A DNA stretch of 64,000 nt from Xylaria sp. FL1777 (lineage: Eukaryota > Ascomycota > Sordariomycetes > Xylariales > Xylariaceae), in the NCBI GenBank assembly GCA_022578965.1, contig MU400544.1, positions 62,001-126,000 on the forward strand, read 5' to 3'. The notes beneath the pieces were generated by a model, which made no database searches, had not been told where the DNA came from, and was given only the letters and a program-made list of their open reading frames with translations. Positions 1 to 11,513 of this stretch are shown piece after piece. The position numbers and the translations under genes are program-made. Each line of letters starts with the position of its first letter. The stretch's first letter is position 1.

Positions 1-719
1 ATAATTCTAGTTGAGGTTAGGAGTAGTTGTTACGCTGCAAATGGACAATGAGCCATTCGACTCGACGTTATGGTAGGATTCATCTTACTCTATCTACCTA
101 GAAACCCCAGCTGCCTTAATGACTTAGTTGTTCAGGTCAAGTTGATAGTTCGCACAATATAGATCTCTATTTCGATACGTCCGCCCTTGTGGCCGAGGCA
201 TAGGTATGCCTCGGATACTAGAACCTGGAGAACGTGGACAGTTTCACAACAGTACTGGTTTTTCAAGTTTGTTCGCCTCGTTGGGGACAGCTAGATCACC
301 GTGTTTGCTAGCTAGAGTTAGAACACGTGTATTTAGTCTACTCGTGTCGTGATAGGTGTTTTTTAAAGATGCGTTGTTACGCAAGTAGCCTAAAACGACA
401 CTGATGACGTCTACTACCAATATGTAGAACAGTCTCTCTCTCCTGATCGTCATATGACACTATAATTGATAGACAGCCAGTTTGCGTTGCTCGATGTCTT
501 GGAAGGTTCAGCTCGTGATATGCATAGAACTACAAGAACCCCCCGGTGCAGTACTTCTAACTTGACAGTTAGTTAACGAGGAATATCAAGATCGAAGACG
601 CTATAGGTTAACTCAAATGAATACGAAGCAAACTGCATACATACATCAACGTGTCACAAGGCAATGTCTCAAATTATTACTGCCTGGACATCAATTATGA
701 ACAAATAATGCCTTGTTTG
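1..719. other. Intergenic, nothing recognised
   Basis: Short frames only, with no splice-linked exons or repeats that I could support. Confidence 0.5.
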
Positions 720-1465
720 CTATGCGGTGCTGGCATGCGCAGATTCAGCCACACTGGAATGACCTACCTCTGGCGGCTCCATGAAGCTACGCCACGTAGC
801 TCTTATCCCTTGCCTCTTCCCTTGCAGGATGTCATCAACGAGGGCCTTCCACTTCCAGTCCTCTTTTTTTCTTGCCTTGCCTGATTTTCGTAGTTTCCGG
901 AGGAAATCCTCCATGTTCTCCCCTAGGAACGAAATATTAATTCCAGGACTTAATATTGATGTAAAGAGACGGATGACCACTTACCAAAGTTCAGTCTCCC
1001 GAGTTTACTGTCCGGACCTAGAGTCTTATTATGTATCTCCTCGTAAACCTGATACTTTTTCTTGTTGTGAGTCCAACAGTAATTGATGCCGATCTTCCCA
1101 GGTGTCCGGCCGTCACATTCCCCGTGAACCAGGAGATAAGTCCCGGGTCTTAGAGCGTTGTCGTCGCCTGCCTCGGGCTCACCGACCACGATAGCCCAGA
1201 CCTTGGGCTTATCCGCACAGTCTGTTTCTGGTTTAACTGGAACATCACGCCAACGCCACCAACGCCACCATGTAATGTGAGCTTCGTCGATCTTAGGCTT
1301 GGTTGTTGGAGACCACACTCTCTCGGGACTTGTTAGAACCGACAGCCCGCATAGAAGATACTGGTCACCTAGTTTGAAATCTGGAGGAAATCCGAGAATA
1401 GGTTCAAAAATCGATTCACACCCGTGGAAAGCCATTGTGGAGACCCTTGATTCTGTAAGGGACAT
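720..1465 (-). CDS. Hypothetical protein, 2 exons (227 aa)
   Basis: I do not recognise the family. Exon 1 runs 1465-985 and exon 2 runs 922-720. The 62-bp intron has a GTAAGT donor and a CCTAG acceptor and joins in phase 1, so exon 1 continues directly into the second open frame. The start is a true ATG, and a second in-frame ATG lies ten codons in. The protein is Trp-rich near residues 65-72 (WWRWWRWR). The C-terminal exon is basic and charged (LRKLRKSGKARKKEDW). There is no signal peptide or membrane span. The matching splice phase and even composition support a real gene; the function is unknown. Confidence 0.55.
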
Positions 1466-2881
1466 GTCTTGTAGAAATGCTTTTCACTCGTGGGTTTTAG
1501 ATCGATATCGAAACTCTGTGTGTGGAGAGGGAGAAGTAAATGATAACTTGATATGTCTTACATGGGAAGATCATGCTTATATACCCAGCACTGACGGAAT
1601 TTCTGATCCGACTCAAAGCCTTTGTGTTACGGCTTCAACCACAACAAGCACTTGATGAACAGCGTCAGGGAGTGAATCACCGAACTTGACGATATTCTAC
1701 TTCTTATGGTAGTGCTATAGTTCGGTTCCGTGACACCTCAGTGGCACGATGGCTAGAACTTGCGTAACTAAAACTAACTCGATACGGTAACGAATGTGAG
1801 GGCAAAAGTCAAACTTGGCGCAAGGAGGTAGTTCGCCACGGATTTTACACCAGATGATGTGGTTGATTGTAGGTATGCATATGAACAAACTTCTACGATG
1901 CAGTCCATGAAAATAACTGGATTTTATTCCTTTGAAACTCATCGAACTCTACTTTTCCCTCCACTAGCAAGCTTTTGTCTTCCTTTCAACTCTTCCATGA
2001 TCCACCTAGCCCCACTTCCAGTGGTAACCCCTATTTACCATGAAGGACTCCGCTTGATGTTTGCCTGACGACTTCATCAAGGGATAGTCCCAACTGCGGG
2101 TTCTAGCCGACGTAAGGAGCTAGATAGTCGGTAGCTTGTTGAAGTGTTGGCACTATTCGAATTCTGTCTAAACACTGACGGCTGCGGTTGAGGAGTATCC
2201 TATCAGAGTAGTTTGTCTCCAGAGTGAAGTTGGGTCAATAAAGAGTAGCTGCCAAATCGTAATTATGAGTAAAAGCTTAATATGATTGATTCCTAGATTT
2301 CATAAAAAGTATTAAAAGAAAACCCAGCTTTATATAAAAGAATACTAGACTGTTTTTTCACAATCAAAGCTCCTTTTCCCTTGCTGCAACCCTGGTCCCT
2401 AACATATCCAATCTAACTATACTAAGGAGCTTCAAACAGTGACTTACGGTGAAGATAAGGTCGATCTCAAATTTTCACGTGCATTGATAGCCTGGAGTGG
2501 CGTGTTAATAAATAAGTTGAACAGTCTATTATGTTTATTTTCGTGACTGTATAGTACATTTACTCAGATTTAAATGTCATAGCCTTGTCACAGTTTGGGT
2601 TGGCAATTTGGTAATCGGTGTGGCGGCGAAGTGAACTCTGTGTTGAGGGGAATGAACTACGTGCATGAAGAACACTTACTGGACAATATACGCATCAGCA
2701 TTTCAAGAAGCCAGATTCTTTCTGCCACTCGACGGGGTAGTTACTCGGCACCCGGGAGAACAGTTATGGCTATCGATCGCCCAGCTGAGGACAAAGCTAC
2801 CAATTAAAGAGCAACGATAACAAATCACGCTCCTCAGTGCCTATAGGATCTCACGTCAGCTATGCAAGGTATACGATGGCT
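1466..2881. other. Intergenic, AT-rich in 2240-2560
   Basis: Short overlapping frames on both strands have no coding character. The middle is AT-rich. I found no recognisable gene. Confidence 0.45.
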
Positions 2882-3268
2882 TCAGTCGAACCTACTATAA
2901 AATTGTGAGTCGTAAGCGTCACCGGCTATGACTTCAAAGGTCTCTACCGCGCCCCAGAGATCTCGGCCCCTCCTCCACGTGATGCGGAACTTGATCTTAT
3001 TCTTGCCTCGATCGTCGAGCTTAATGTAAAACCACACGTATGTGCTCTCCACCCCATCGTCGTTGAATCCCGGACCAGTGTACGTACCGTCTCCCTCAAA
3101 GCGCTCGCCGTGTTCACCCGAGTCCTTCAGTATAATTGCTTCGAGGACATGGATCTCGACTCTCGCTGGTATTCGACCGACAATGGTCAAAGTATGCCCC
3201 TGCTTGACCGTTTCGGGCGGTTTTATCTGCCAATCAAACTCACACTGGCGGACGGGCACATCGCCCAT
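2882..3268 (-). CDS. Hypothetical 128-aa protein, probably all-beta
   Basis: This single open frame starts at an ATG (MGDVPVRQ). Alternating hydrophobic strands and many Gly/Asp turns suggest a small beta-sandwich, for example the segments LTIVGRIPARVEIHVLEAI and STYVWFYIKLDD. There is no signal peptide or membrane span and I cannot name a family. It lies downstream of another minus-strand unknown gene and shares its Trp/Arg-rich style (ITWRRGRDLWG), but I saw no alignable similarity. An upstream exon is possible, but none could be supported. Confidence 0.5.
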   Translation of the reverse strand: MGDVPVRQCEFDWQIKPPETVKQGHTLTIVGRIPARVEIHVLEAIILKDSGEHGERFEGDGTYTGPGFNDDGVESTYVWFYIKLDDRGKNKIKFRITWRRGRDLWGAVETFEVIAGDAYDSQFYSRFD

Positions 3269-4798
3269 GGTGGCTAGTCGTGGCGCCGTCTTGACTTGAT
3301 TTGACGACAGGACTATGGGGAAAGGAGCAGATATGGGGTATACGAAATATTCGACTACGACTCGATCTCGAGACCGAAGATGGATGTAGCTGTGCGTTTG
3401 CTCGGCTTCTTAGTCTAGTGTTGAAGAATTTTGGGTGGGGTAAGCTAACTTCAACGAGGCTCACAAAAGATGCAAAATGACAGTAGGAAGGTTATCAAAG
3501 AAGGATGGGCTGGGAATCCGGGGAGGAAAATAACTGGACGCGGTTTTAAGTTGGGGGTATCGGTAAATTGCTGTGCGACTATGCTCTACGCTTTGAAGAT
3601 TGGATATACCACAAGGCGGAACAGGTGATGTTATCATCTGACAAGAACCGTGTTCTCTGACTCGCTCGGGAGGTTTCACCAACCTCGTCCTCTCATTCGT
3701 TTCAAACCGAGCCAAACAAACGTGTATGAATGGTCCTGTTACACATTCAGCCCTTCTCATGCTTCGGCCGATATATCCGAGAGCCTGTTGAAGCCCAGAA
3801 AACAGCAATCCACCAACACAAAAATCGGCTAGCATTTAGTGGAAGGTAAGGGACACTCACCGATATCTCGAAATATTACATGAGGGCCCGATTTCTCTAG
3901 GATCATGCTATACTGTCATAACAACAGGTTTTATAAACTAAAGAGAGTGTTTTCTAAATTACTAGTAGGCACTGCCTATTGGAGGTGCATCTATGTCTCA
4001 GGCGTATATGAACGCTGAGTATGGAGGCGTCTGCTGACTCATCGTAGCAATGCTCCTCCTTTTCATAAAAATGTTGAAAAGTGAGTATGGGTGTCTCTAA
4101 GACCAAGGATTTCAGGATCCAAGAATTAAATTCTTCATATTGCTCACAGCTTATCAGATCGCGTGTTATGTACATAAAACAACTTGAATCAACTGTGCAA
4201 TTATCCTTGTCTTCCTTATAAAGCCACAGACGGGAGGGTTGCGGTGATCCGTCGTAGGTTAAACTTGTGTGGAAACCTAGAGGCAGCTTGGCGTCGGCTT
4301 GGTCTTCGATGAAAAGTCATGAATAGGTCTCAGTTTTGCTCCTGTTTGAACATTAAGTATAGGGCGTGACAATTATCTCATGGTTAAGCTAGAGCCTGGA
4401 CTAACAGAATGTCTTCTCTGTCCTCGAAGGCGTGGCATCTCTTCACAGGGTGCTACAGCGCTAGAAATATCTTGGTAAGGGAATAAAGCTGAAAAGATAC
4501 CTACAATAATTTGAAGTAAAATTATTTAGTCTGCCGTAAGTGTCCCAGGGAATCAGCAATAATATTACATTTATCGATAGTATTGCTACATTCTATTTAA
4601 ATGCGTAATAATACACAGACAGAAGCCGAGCTGGCATTGGAATGACTTGATATAAAATAGCCTTATATCTTAGCAATGACCATCCCCTCAGCGACTAAAC
4701 AGTCCCTTGCCATTGTCACTTCAATTAGCACATGAACAGGCATAAAACAATGCTGGACATTTTCGACCCGCTGTATCTAGCCTCTTCATATCATTTGG
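3269..4798. other. Intergenic
   Basis: The longest frame (minus strand, 3835-3461) has neither family character nor splice partners. AT-rich from about 4500 to 4640. No feature supported. Confidence 0.45.
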
Positions 4799-6247
4799 TC
4801 AGCGTACTGTGACACCTATGACGATCCCGAGATGATCGCTGACCCAAAGCTCCGGTTCTATATCAGCGTTATACTCCGGAGATTCTACTTCAGCCATCAC
4901 TCCTATACCGAGTCGCCCTATCTTTCCCGAAAAGTCCTGTGCTTCTTCTACCGGAAATGTCTCTACGGATCCCGTGTAAAAAAATTTATCCAGCCGTTTC
5001 GGCTCCTTTCTCTGGGGTTGGTAGCCCCATGTATATGCTTTGGCCAGGGTATGAAGGGCGGCTGCTCTCTTAGAGGTCTTTGGACTTATGGGAGGCTCCA
5101 TAGACTCGTCCTCCCAAACATCGTTCAATTTCACCTCGGTGCTCTTATGGTATTGCATATCGTCAATGGATTCAGAGCCCATGTCACCTCCTACAATTCC
5201 TCCGATAATTGTGCCATTGGTAGCCGCTGCCCCCTTGAGGAGCTCCGATATCAAGACCAGCTGACTGAAACGGAGTTCTCTTGATTCCCGGAGCGACTCG
5301 AGGTGCGTCGTGCAGAGGCGAAATAACTCATTATCGATGGTCGATCCCTGGGAATTAGTAACCGGAATATCAACAACGAGGACATCTCGTCCCATGCCGG
5401 TTTTGCTAAATGGGACACGAAAACAGTTTGATATTGGTAGGTCCCTTGAGATCATCATGAGGGTAAAATAGGGTGTAGCTTTCCATTTAATTTGTCTTGT
5501 GTCAGATTCAGAGGATGATGAGCTTGGGTCCTCGGCGAAGAGAGTTGTTGGGGGCTCGACGTTAGAGAGCATGAAATTTTGTTGTACCCAAGGATTTTCT
5601 AACATGACCTGGACCATCTCTTGACGGACTTCTTGGAGCATTACAACAAGACTGCTTGGAGCTTCCCCAAAAGTGTGCCTCAGGTGTGCTAGACCGGCGG
5701 AAACGCGCTCTCTGGGATAGGGATGGAGCCAGTTCAAGTTCCACGAAACGACTCTAACGGGGGATCCTCGCTTAAACTCTAATCCTCTCGGTATATGATC
5801 GGCGGCTTCCCAAGTTGGCGAATCTTGGCTGTATACATGTGGTAGAAGGGGTTGGAATTCATTCGTATCCTGCCTGACGGCGGGGTTGGGGATGTCGAGA
5901 CGGCGAAAGGTGTGGCCAGGTAGGCGGAGACGGCGAATGCCGTAGTTAGGTAGGGTGACATGACGAATGTAGGTATTGGGCGGATTTCGTCTGGTTGGGG
6001 TTGGAGCGGTTCGATTTAGGTCTTTGTCATGCTGGCGCAGTTCGCTGTCAACAGCCTCGCTGGCGGAGCTGATGTGGCGACGGCCATGCGCGTGTTGAGT
6101 ACAGACATGAACAGATATAGGCGGTGTCTTATCGATATGGGTGCTGTTTAGCGCAAACGCCGGTACCGCCCCAGGCACCGGTAAATTAGCGAATCTACAG
6201 CGGTTACGGAGTTGGTATAGAAGGGTAGGGCTCCGGTGTAGACCCAT
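4799..6247 (-). CDS. TDP2-like endonuclease/exonuclease/phosphatase-fold protein (482 aa)
   Basis: This intronless frame starts at ATG. Residues 1-150 are low-complexity, rich in basic residues and Pro, and could include a mitochondrial presequence (inferred). Residues 160-482 form an EEP domain. The active-site strands read SWNLNW (N170), LQEV (E206), THLES (H315), RLDKF and SDH (470-472). This layout matches tyrosyl-DNA phosphodiesterase 2-like proteins, which cleave 5'-phosphotyrosyl-DNA adducts. One motif is off: TDP2 has GGDTN, with the catalytic Asn two residues after the Asp, whereas this protein has GGDMG (D355, then G357). Either activity is reduced or another residue compensates. 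A Ser/Glu-rich loop (241-249) interrupts the domain. The family call is good; the exact substrate is inferred. Confidence 0.8.
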   Translation of the reverse strand: MGLHRSPTLLYQLRNRCRFANLPVPGAVPAFALNSTHIDKTPPISVHVCTQHAHGRRHISSASEAVDSELRQHDKDLNRTAPTPTRRNPPNTYIRHVTLPNYGIRRLRLPGHTFRRLDIPNPAVRQDTNEFQPLLPHVYSQDSPTWEAADHIPRGLEFKRGSPVRVVSWNLNWLHPYPRERVSAGLAHLRHTFGEAPSSLVVMLQEVRQEMVQVMLENPWVQQNFMLSNVEPPTTLFAEDPSSSSSESDTRQIKWKATPYFTLMMISRDLPISNCFRVPFSKTGMGRDVLVVDIPVTNSQGSTIDNELFRLCTTHLESLRESRELRFSQLVLISELLKGAAATNGTIIGGIVGGDMGSESIDDMQYHKSTEVKLNDVWEDESMEPPISPKTSKRAAALHTLAKAYTWGYQPQRKEPKRLDKFFYTGSVETFPVEEAQDFSGKIGRLGIGVMAEVESPEYNADIEPELWVSDHLGIVIGVTVR

Positions 6248-7152
6248 TACTGCTGCTTGAGGAAAGAGGGGGGTGCCTCTGGCTGTGAGAGAAGCGAATT
6301 GGATGTTGATGTTCTGGAGATGAATAGCTCTACCTATCTATCTTATCTTAATTGATCTTATCTAAATAATTGACACAAAATCCACTGTGGAGATTTAAGT
6401 TACGCATATGTGGACCCTGTATTCTATACATGTATAGGTACCTAGGTACATGTATGTACCGGTAGAATGGGTATGTACCCAGTCCACTAGGAACTTGGGT
6501 CAGGTGACATGTCTTACAGCTCGGGATAAGCTTAAGTTCCAATGTACTTCTCCCCCTCCCCCTCCCCCTTGCGCACTTCATTACAAGCCGAACTAGTTTA
6601 TCAAGTTCCTTTAGAAGTTAATACTGACAAGGACGATATCGCTGTGTGAAGCCCTTTTGGATACTAGATCATCCAAACATTCATTCCGAAACTCCTGAAG
6701 CACGGCTTGGAATCATAATAGTGTTGAAACACTGCTTCTGTGTCAAGTGGCGCCAGAACTCTAGTCATTTTTTCCATCAAGCCCTGTAACTGAGGAGAAC
6801 ACATAGGAATTAGCATCACCGGGAAATAGTTGAAGAATTCTTACAAAAATATGCTGGGACTTCCTCTAGTAACTGGAAGATAACTTCGACTTGCCTGGTA
6901 TTTTCACATTGAAGTAACCCACTGCGCTTGCGTCTTCCAGAGAGGCGATAGCAATGTATTTGAGAAGCCGGGTATTTGTCACTTCAAATGAATCTGTTGG
7001 TTTTCTATGCCTTGCTCAATGTTCGAGAGAGTGAGGTGTGCTGGCTGGAGTGTTGGGGTTTGGTTGATGAGTTTTCTATAAGCCACAGCAAATCCGAAAC
7101 CGCCCTTTGCCATCTCATTCCCCTTTGCAATAGATTCAAACGTCGGCGGCCA
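6248..7152. other. Intergenic with TA-rich palindromic patch near 6420-6470
   Basis: Overlapping palindromes built from GTACCTAGGTAC and CATGTATG lie upstream of the TDP2-like start. A (CCCTCC)n-like tract sits at 6551-6569. No gene recognised. Confidence 0.4.
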
Positions 7153-8095
7153 TCACATATAGGCCGAGGCATCATATGCGCTTGACACCCCGCTGCAGCG
7201 ACCACATGGGATGCCCATACCATAAGTACACTTCTTACAGGTTCCGCAGTGCCACTGGCGCCAGTCATTGCACTCGCCGCACGCCGAGCAGTGCCACGTG
7301 CACTCACCCTGTTGCCACGAACCTTCGAGGATAAGTCGCTCTGAGCTTGCGATGTCTTCCCAGCCCTCCAATCCCGCGTCTCCTGAGTCATCCCGGCCGC
7401 CTCCTCCCTTGCAGAACGAGAAGAAGTGGTCGTAGTTGTGGGTACCGAGAAGACCTATACACAGAAGCTCGCGCTGCAACTCGGCCCTGCGGTCGTCCAA
7501 CGCTGGATGATTACGTCCATAGTGAGATGACACCGTCCTGAACTCGTTCCACTTCTCTTGCCACTCCCTGATATCTTGGTCGTAGCCCGCCAGTCCGGGC
7601 CTCATTGCCCTTTTCAAAGAAAGGAATAGATTATCGCGCGTGAGCTGCTCGAAGAAGGTGTCCGGCATCTGCTGCAGCGCTGTAATGAAACACGGGTGTA
7701 GTTTGTGTGGTTTTCCGTTGAAGCTTCGACCGAAGAAATCGTCCATGTTCGCCTTGGTAATGCGATTGCCGCAGGCGCCGCGACACCCGCAGGAGTCGTT
7801 GCAGCCAATGCCTGCTTTACTGCAACCGCAATTGCGACAGCTTTTCGACTGCGCGCGACATCGGCAGCGATTGGGGTGCGGCTTATTATTGATGTCACAC
7901 CTGTCAACCTACATACGGCACATTAATACAAATCTATATGTCTAAGGACTAGTTGTCCCATTAACAGCAAACATGTAGACTAACCTCAGTCACGATTAGA
8001 TCGCGAGGGGGGGACATATCATTAAAATCGTCAAATTCTACCGGAAGATGGGCGTTGGACTCTTGGTCCATAATCATACGCTGCCATTCATCCAT
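7153..8095 (-). CDS. Protein with CXC-like and CxxC cysteine clusters (288 aa)
   Basis: Exon 1 is 8095-7985 and exon 2 is 7908-7153. The 76-bp intron (GTTAGT...ATGTAG) joins in phase 0. Residues 41-84 hold about twelve cysteines in CxC and CxxC spacing ([16 protein letters not shown], then [12 protein letters not shown]), resembling the CXC/Tesmin-type zinc cluster that binds DNA in TSO1, LIN54 and MSL2. The junction falls just before this cluster. A helical middle (92-235) follows. Residues 240-275 hold nine cysteines in CxxC pairs with Trp between them ([12 protein letters not shown], then HCGTCKKC), which look like a zinc ribbon or double zinc finger. The protein is probably nuclear. The first ATG in exon 1 was used, although a longer upstream frame exists. 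No named orthologue is recognised. Confidence 0.65.
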
Positions 8096-8564
8096 CTTAG
8101 TCCAGTAGTCCCGTGGTGGGCAAAGATATGAGAATCGAGGGTGTCCGAAAAGTGTAGAAGTGCAGAATGTGAGAATTAAAGGTAATGAATTCTCTTTCTT
8201 TTTTAGCTTGCAACTGTGATTCACGCGTTTTCCTAAATTACCTACTCCACTACCCCTTTTCAGTAGAGATCGACTTCGGGACAGAATTTCCAACTCGATA
8301 ACAAGTCCCGAAGCCTTTGTGCAGTGGTCACCCTATCTCCAGAATATATTGGGTTTAGTCTACGGTCCAGAAATCAGAAACTACGGTCTGAAAATCCGGG
8401 GTCGCCATAATAAAGAAAGTCTAGCTATATTCCCACCTAGTCGAATGACTAAGCTATGCCTAGCCACTCAGGGGCTAGTCGGGTCTGCTCACCCACTTCA
8501 CTCTACTTCACTATTATGAAAAACACCCTAAAACAACAACCAGGAACACAAGCAATAGACAATT
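8096..8564. other. Intergenic between zinc-cluster gene and CorA-like gene
   Basis: No exon supported apart from an open extension upstream of the zinc-cluster gene start. It contains one copy of a 17-bp hairpin-forming repeat at 8461-8477. Confidence 0.4.
8461..8477. repeat. 17-bp dispersed repeat, copy 1
   Basis: TAGCCACTCAGGGGCTA is also present, identical, at 47648-47664. The ends TAGCC/GGCTA are inverted and could form a small stem. Confidence 0.45.
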
Positions 8565-10075
8565 CTAATTTCGGATCCTAAAAATTCGTTTCGATACGAA
8601 CTCTTGAGCATTTGTAAGCAATATCCAACCTACCAACGCTACTCCCAGTGTCAATGGGATCGAAATCTCCCAAAACACAGAGAACAGCGGTGTACCCTTG
8701 ACCGACCACATGCCGTCTTCGAGCTGTGTAAGAAATAACTGGCTCCCGGTCACCGTCGCAACTGCCGTTGCTGGCAGGAAGAATATAGTAATCGTCGCGA
8801 TAATCTTCATTACGCGCGAATCTTGGAGCATCAGCATTGAGTTGCTAAGCGTGACTACGTTGAATGCTAAGTTGATCGTGTTCTCAATCCTCTTCGACAT
8901 GCTGTCCAGCCGCAGCTTGGTAGATCGAAATAGGGAGCGTTGGTTCTTGATGCTCGCAATAAGTCGACTTGATATATGCACAGATGTAAACGTTGTGCCG
9001 GTGCTAGAGGATCCGTTCTGGGAGGGCAAGCTCAGGTAGGTGTTGGACGCGTACTTCTCGACCTCCATTTGGATTCCGTCGATAAGTGAAAGACATGATT
9101 CTACTGCCTCGCAAAGATAAATAATGTGTTTTGCCAAATTGTGTAGATCAGCGAAGTGGGCTTTATTGCTGTTCAGCTTTTGTCCGGGCTCCCTGGCAAG
9201 TACTAGCATCCGCTGATATGGTCAGTTATTCGTAACCAAGATGTTAGGGCTCACTACGACTCACATGCTCTAAAGGGCCGAAAACTTCGCTCATGTTCCA
9301 AACTTGGTGGTCGACTTCGCGCCAAAGACCATTCAAGATTAAATCGAGGAGGATATGGGGCTCAGCTATAGCATCACTGATTGAATCACTATGCACAAAC
9401 GCCTCTAATAGTTCTCTGACACGCGGAGTCGCACCAAAACAGGCAAGCGTCGTATGTCCATTTTCAGAGGTCCTCAAAAAGTACCCGGATCGCAGCCAGC
9501 TATAGTCAGCCTGTGGCAAGGGAAGCTGGCCGGGACGCCCATATCGCCTATTTCCAGCATCGGATTCACCATGGTAGGCAATCCTCGGGTCAGAGCCTGG
9601 AGTCCGCGTAATGCTGATGTTCTTACAGAGGAAATGGAACCACTTTCTCGTAGATTTTGCGTCTGATGTCGTCCCGAAACTATGACTGACCGAGTTGACT
9701 CTTTCTAAACTGAATGACGAGGGAACCCCGAGACCTCTGTAAAGAGTGAGGAAAGAATCCCTTGTGCTTATAGCTGGAAGGTCAAGAGGAGCAAATCTGG
9801 ATATCCTTTTAGTCTACCCGCTTGAGCACACAATAGAAAAGCGCAGCTCCTTACATGATCCGGAACCGACATGGAGTAAATAGGAGACTTGGGTCGGACA
9901 CATCGCGAATCCAGCTACCAGCGGTCGCCCCTAATATAAGAACTAAATCAGATCGGTTTAGACGTCCTACTGTAGATCTCCTTACCAAGAGGAATCTCCC
10001 ACACATCACATGAGAAACGGTGTTGAAGCCAGTAGCCATCGTTATTCGCCGTGGCTCTTGTCGCGAACTCCTCAT
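8565..10075 (-). CDS. Fungal CorA-like Mg2+ transporter family membrane protein
   Basis: Three exons: about 10075-9855, 9736-9265 and 9212-8565. The introns are 118 bp (GTAAGG...TTTACAG, phase 2) and 52 bp (GTGAGT...TATCAG, phase 0). The central exon carries the soluble part (WFHFLCKNI, then WLRSGYFLRTS). The last exon ends in two membrane spans (IIATITIFFLPATAVATV and ISIPLTLGVALVGWILL) after a long helix, which is the CorA layout. The classical GMN loop after the first span is absent (VTGSQLF occupies this place), as in many fungal members. Transport is therefore unproven. The first exon is the least certain; it has two possible ATGs and weak family resemblance. Confidence 0.65.
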
Positions 10076-11513
10076 GCGACTGCCCTGCGTCTGCCCACAT
10101 CATTATACAAGAGATAGTGTTGAGCCGAAAAATGACTATGTGTCGTATTGACCTTTATCGCTACCACAACTATGTTCCTTATCAATATTATATTACTTGA
10201 CAGGTGATGTCACATTGCACGAGCCATTTTAGGTAGCCCAGCTATTTTAGGTATCTGTCGGCCATGCCACTACTGATGATGTCTCAGCTGCCTTAACCAG
10301 TAGTATCTCGCCTGATATCTCTAAAAATAGAAATAGCAGAAAAAGGAAATAATAGAAGAGAAATACAGTTCACACAAGCTCAGCTAGATGAACTAATCAT
10401 AGCGTACAATAAATTGTTACGTAGGTTCTCTCTGACTCTCTCCCGCCCTCCTTTCTTTTTATCATTATCATCTTGCCGTATTTATTTCTTTTCCCCTTTT
10501 CCGTTTTTCTTCTCCCTTTTCTTGGTATTTTTCTTCTTTTTTTTCAACGAAAACTATGATTTAAAACACATTTATGATATCATACAAGTACTAGTTATGC
10601 TTAATATTTTACAATTCAAAGAAGTAACAACGTAGCAAAACATTATAACCGTAGTGAATGAAATATTCCTGTCTTATACCTATCTACCTTGTTCTATTGT
10701 TTATTGTTATATAATTAAAAGGCTGAAAGGCTCTTTCCTGTTGGTTATAATACACTGTGAACTTTTCTTCCAGCATATCGTTTGCCAAGGGGAGCGGAAG
10801 CTTTATACACCAGCTGAGCCTCCAGCCACTCCAGGTCTGGAATCCTTCAAGCAGAAGAATCGAGGCACCCAATGTGATGGACTAGGTAGCAGGTGTACTC
10901 TAAAAATATCCTCGCCGCCTAATTGGCCGCCACTAGCTTGATATGTTCAGACTCTAGCAGCCTGATGGCCATTAAATTCTACCAAAAAGCTATTCACGAG
11001 GCCATTTCAGCCTGTCAGACTACTGTGGCTTGACCTATTGAGTGTACTGCATAACGGAGTGTAGATTAGCTGAGTCATATGGTATATACATTCAAATTCT
11101 GGTTTGATGGACTCTTGTGTAGGTTTTCTTAACAAAACCCTTATTATTCGGCCCCCACGATCCCAATATATACAAAAGTTGGAGTCACACACTACCCTGG
11201 CTTGTTAAGGGTTCACCGTGGCAGAGAAATCACGTTTGTCTAAGGTGACATCACCCCCGCTCTTCTTGGCAGCCACCATCGATAGTAGTCCAGCTGGTTC
11301 TGGTGCAATATGGTGCTCGAGAAATGAACTCAGGGGCCTGAAAATGTACTATGTAACACAGGGCAGAGAAACTGGTTCGCGCCCGCCGCTCGCCGAAAGT
11401 ATAAGACAGAGGAAACTCGGCGTCAGGGCCGTCTCTACTTGCTTGGCCCTCTTGGTTCCTTGCTCATCCACAGTCGACGAGACCTGCAGAGCATACTGCC
11501 CAAATACGACGCT
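10076..11513. other. Intergenic with polypyrimidine tract at 10425-10550
   Basis: The tract is long and C/T-rich, with TTTCTTCT-type runs. AT-rich sequence follows to about 10760. No gene supported. Confidence 0.45.

Noticed and set aside
7640..7945. Overlapping Ala/Ser/Cys-rich frames on both strands
   Set aside because: Shadows of the cysteine-rich exon of the zinc-cluster gene.
10414..10635. Phe/Ser-rich open frame on plus strand
   Set aside because: It is produced by the polypyrimidine tract; no homology-like segments or splice partners.
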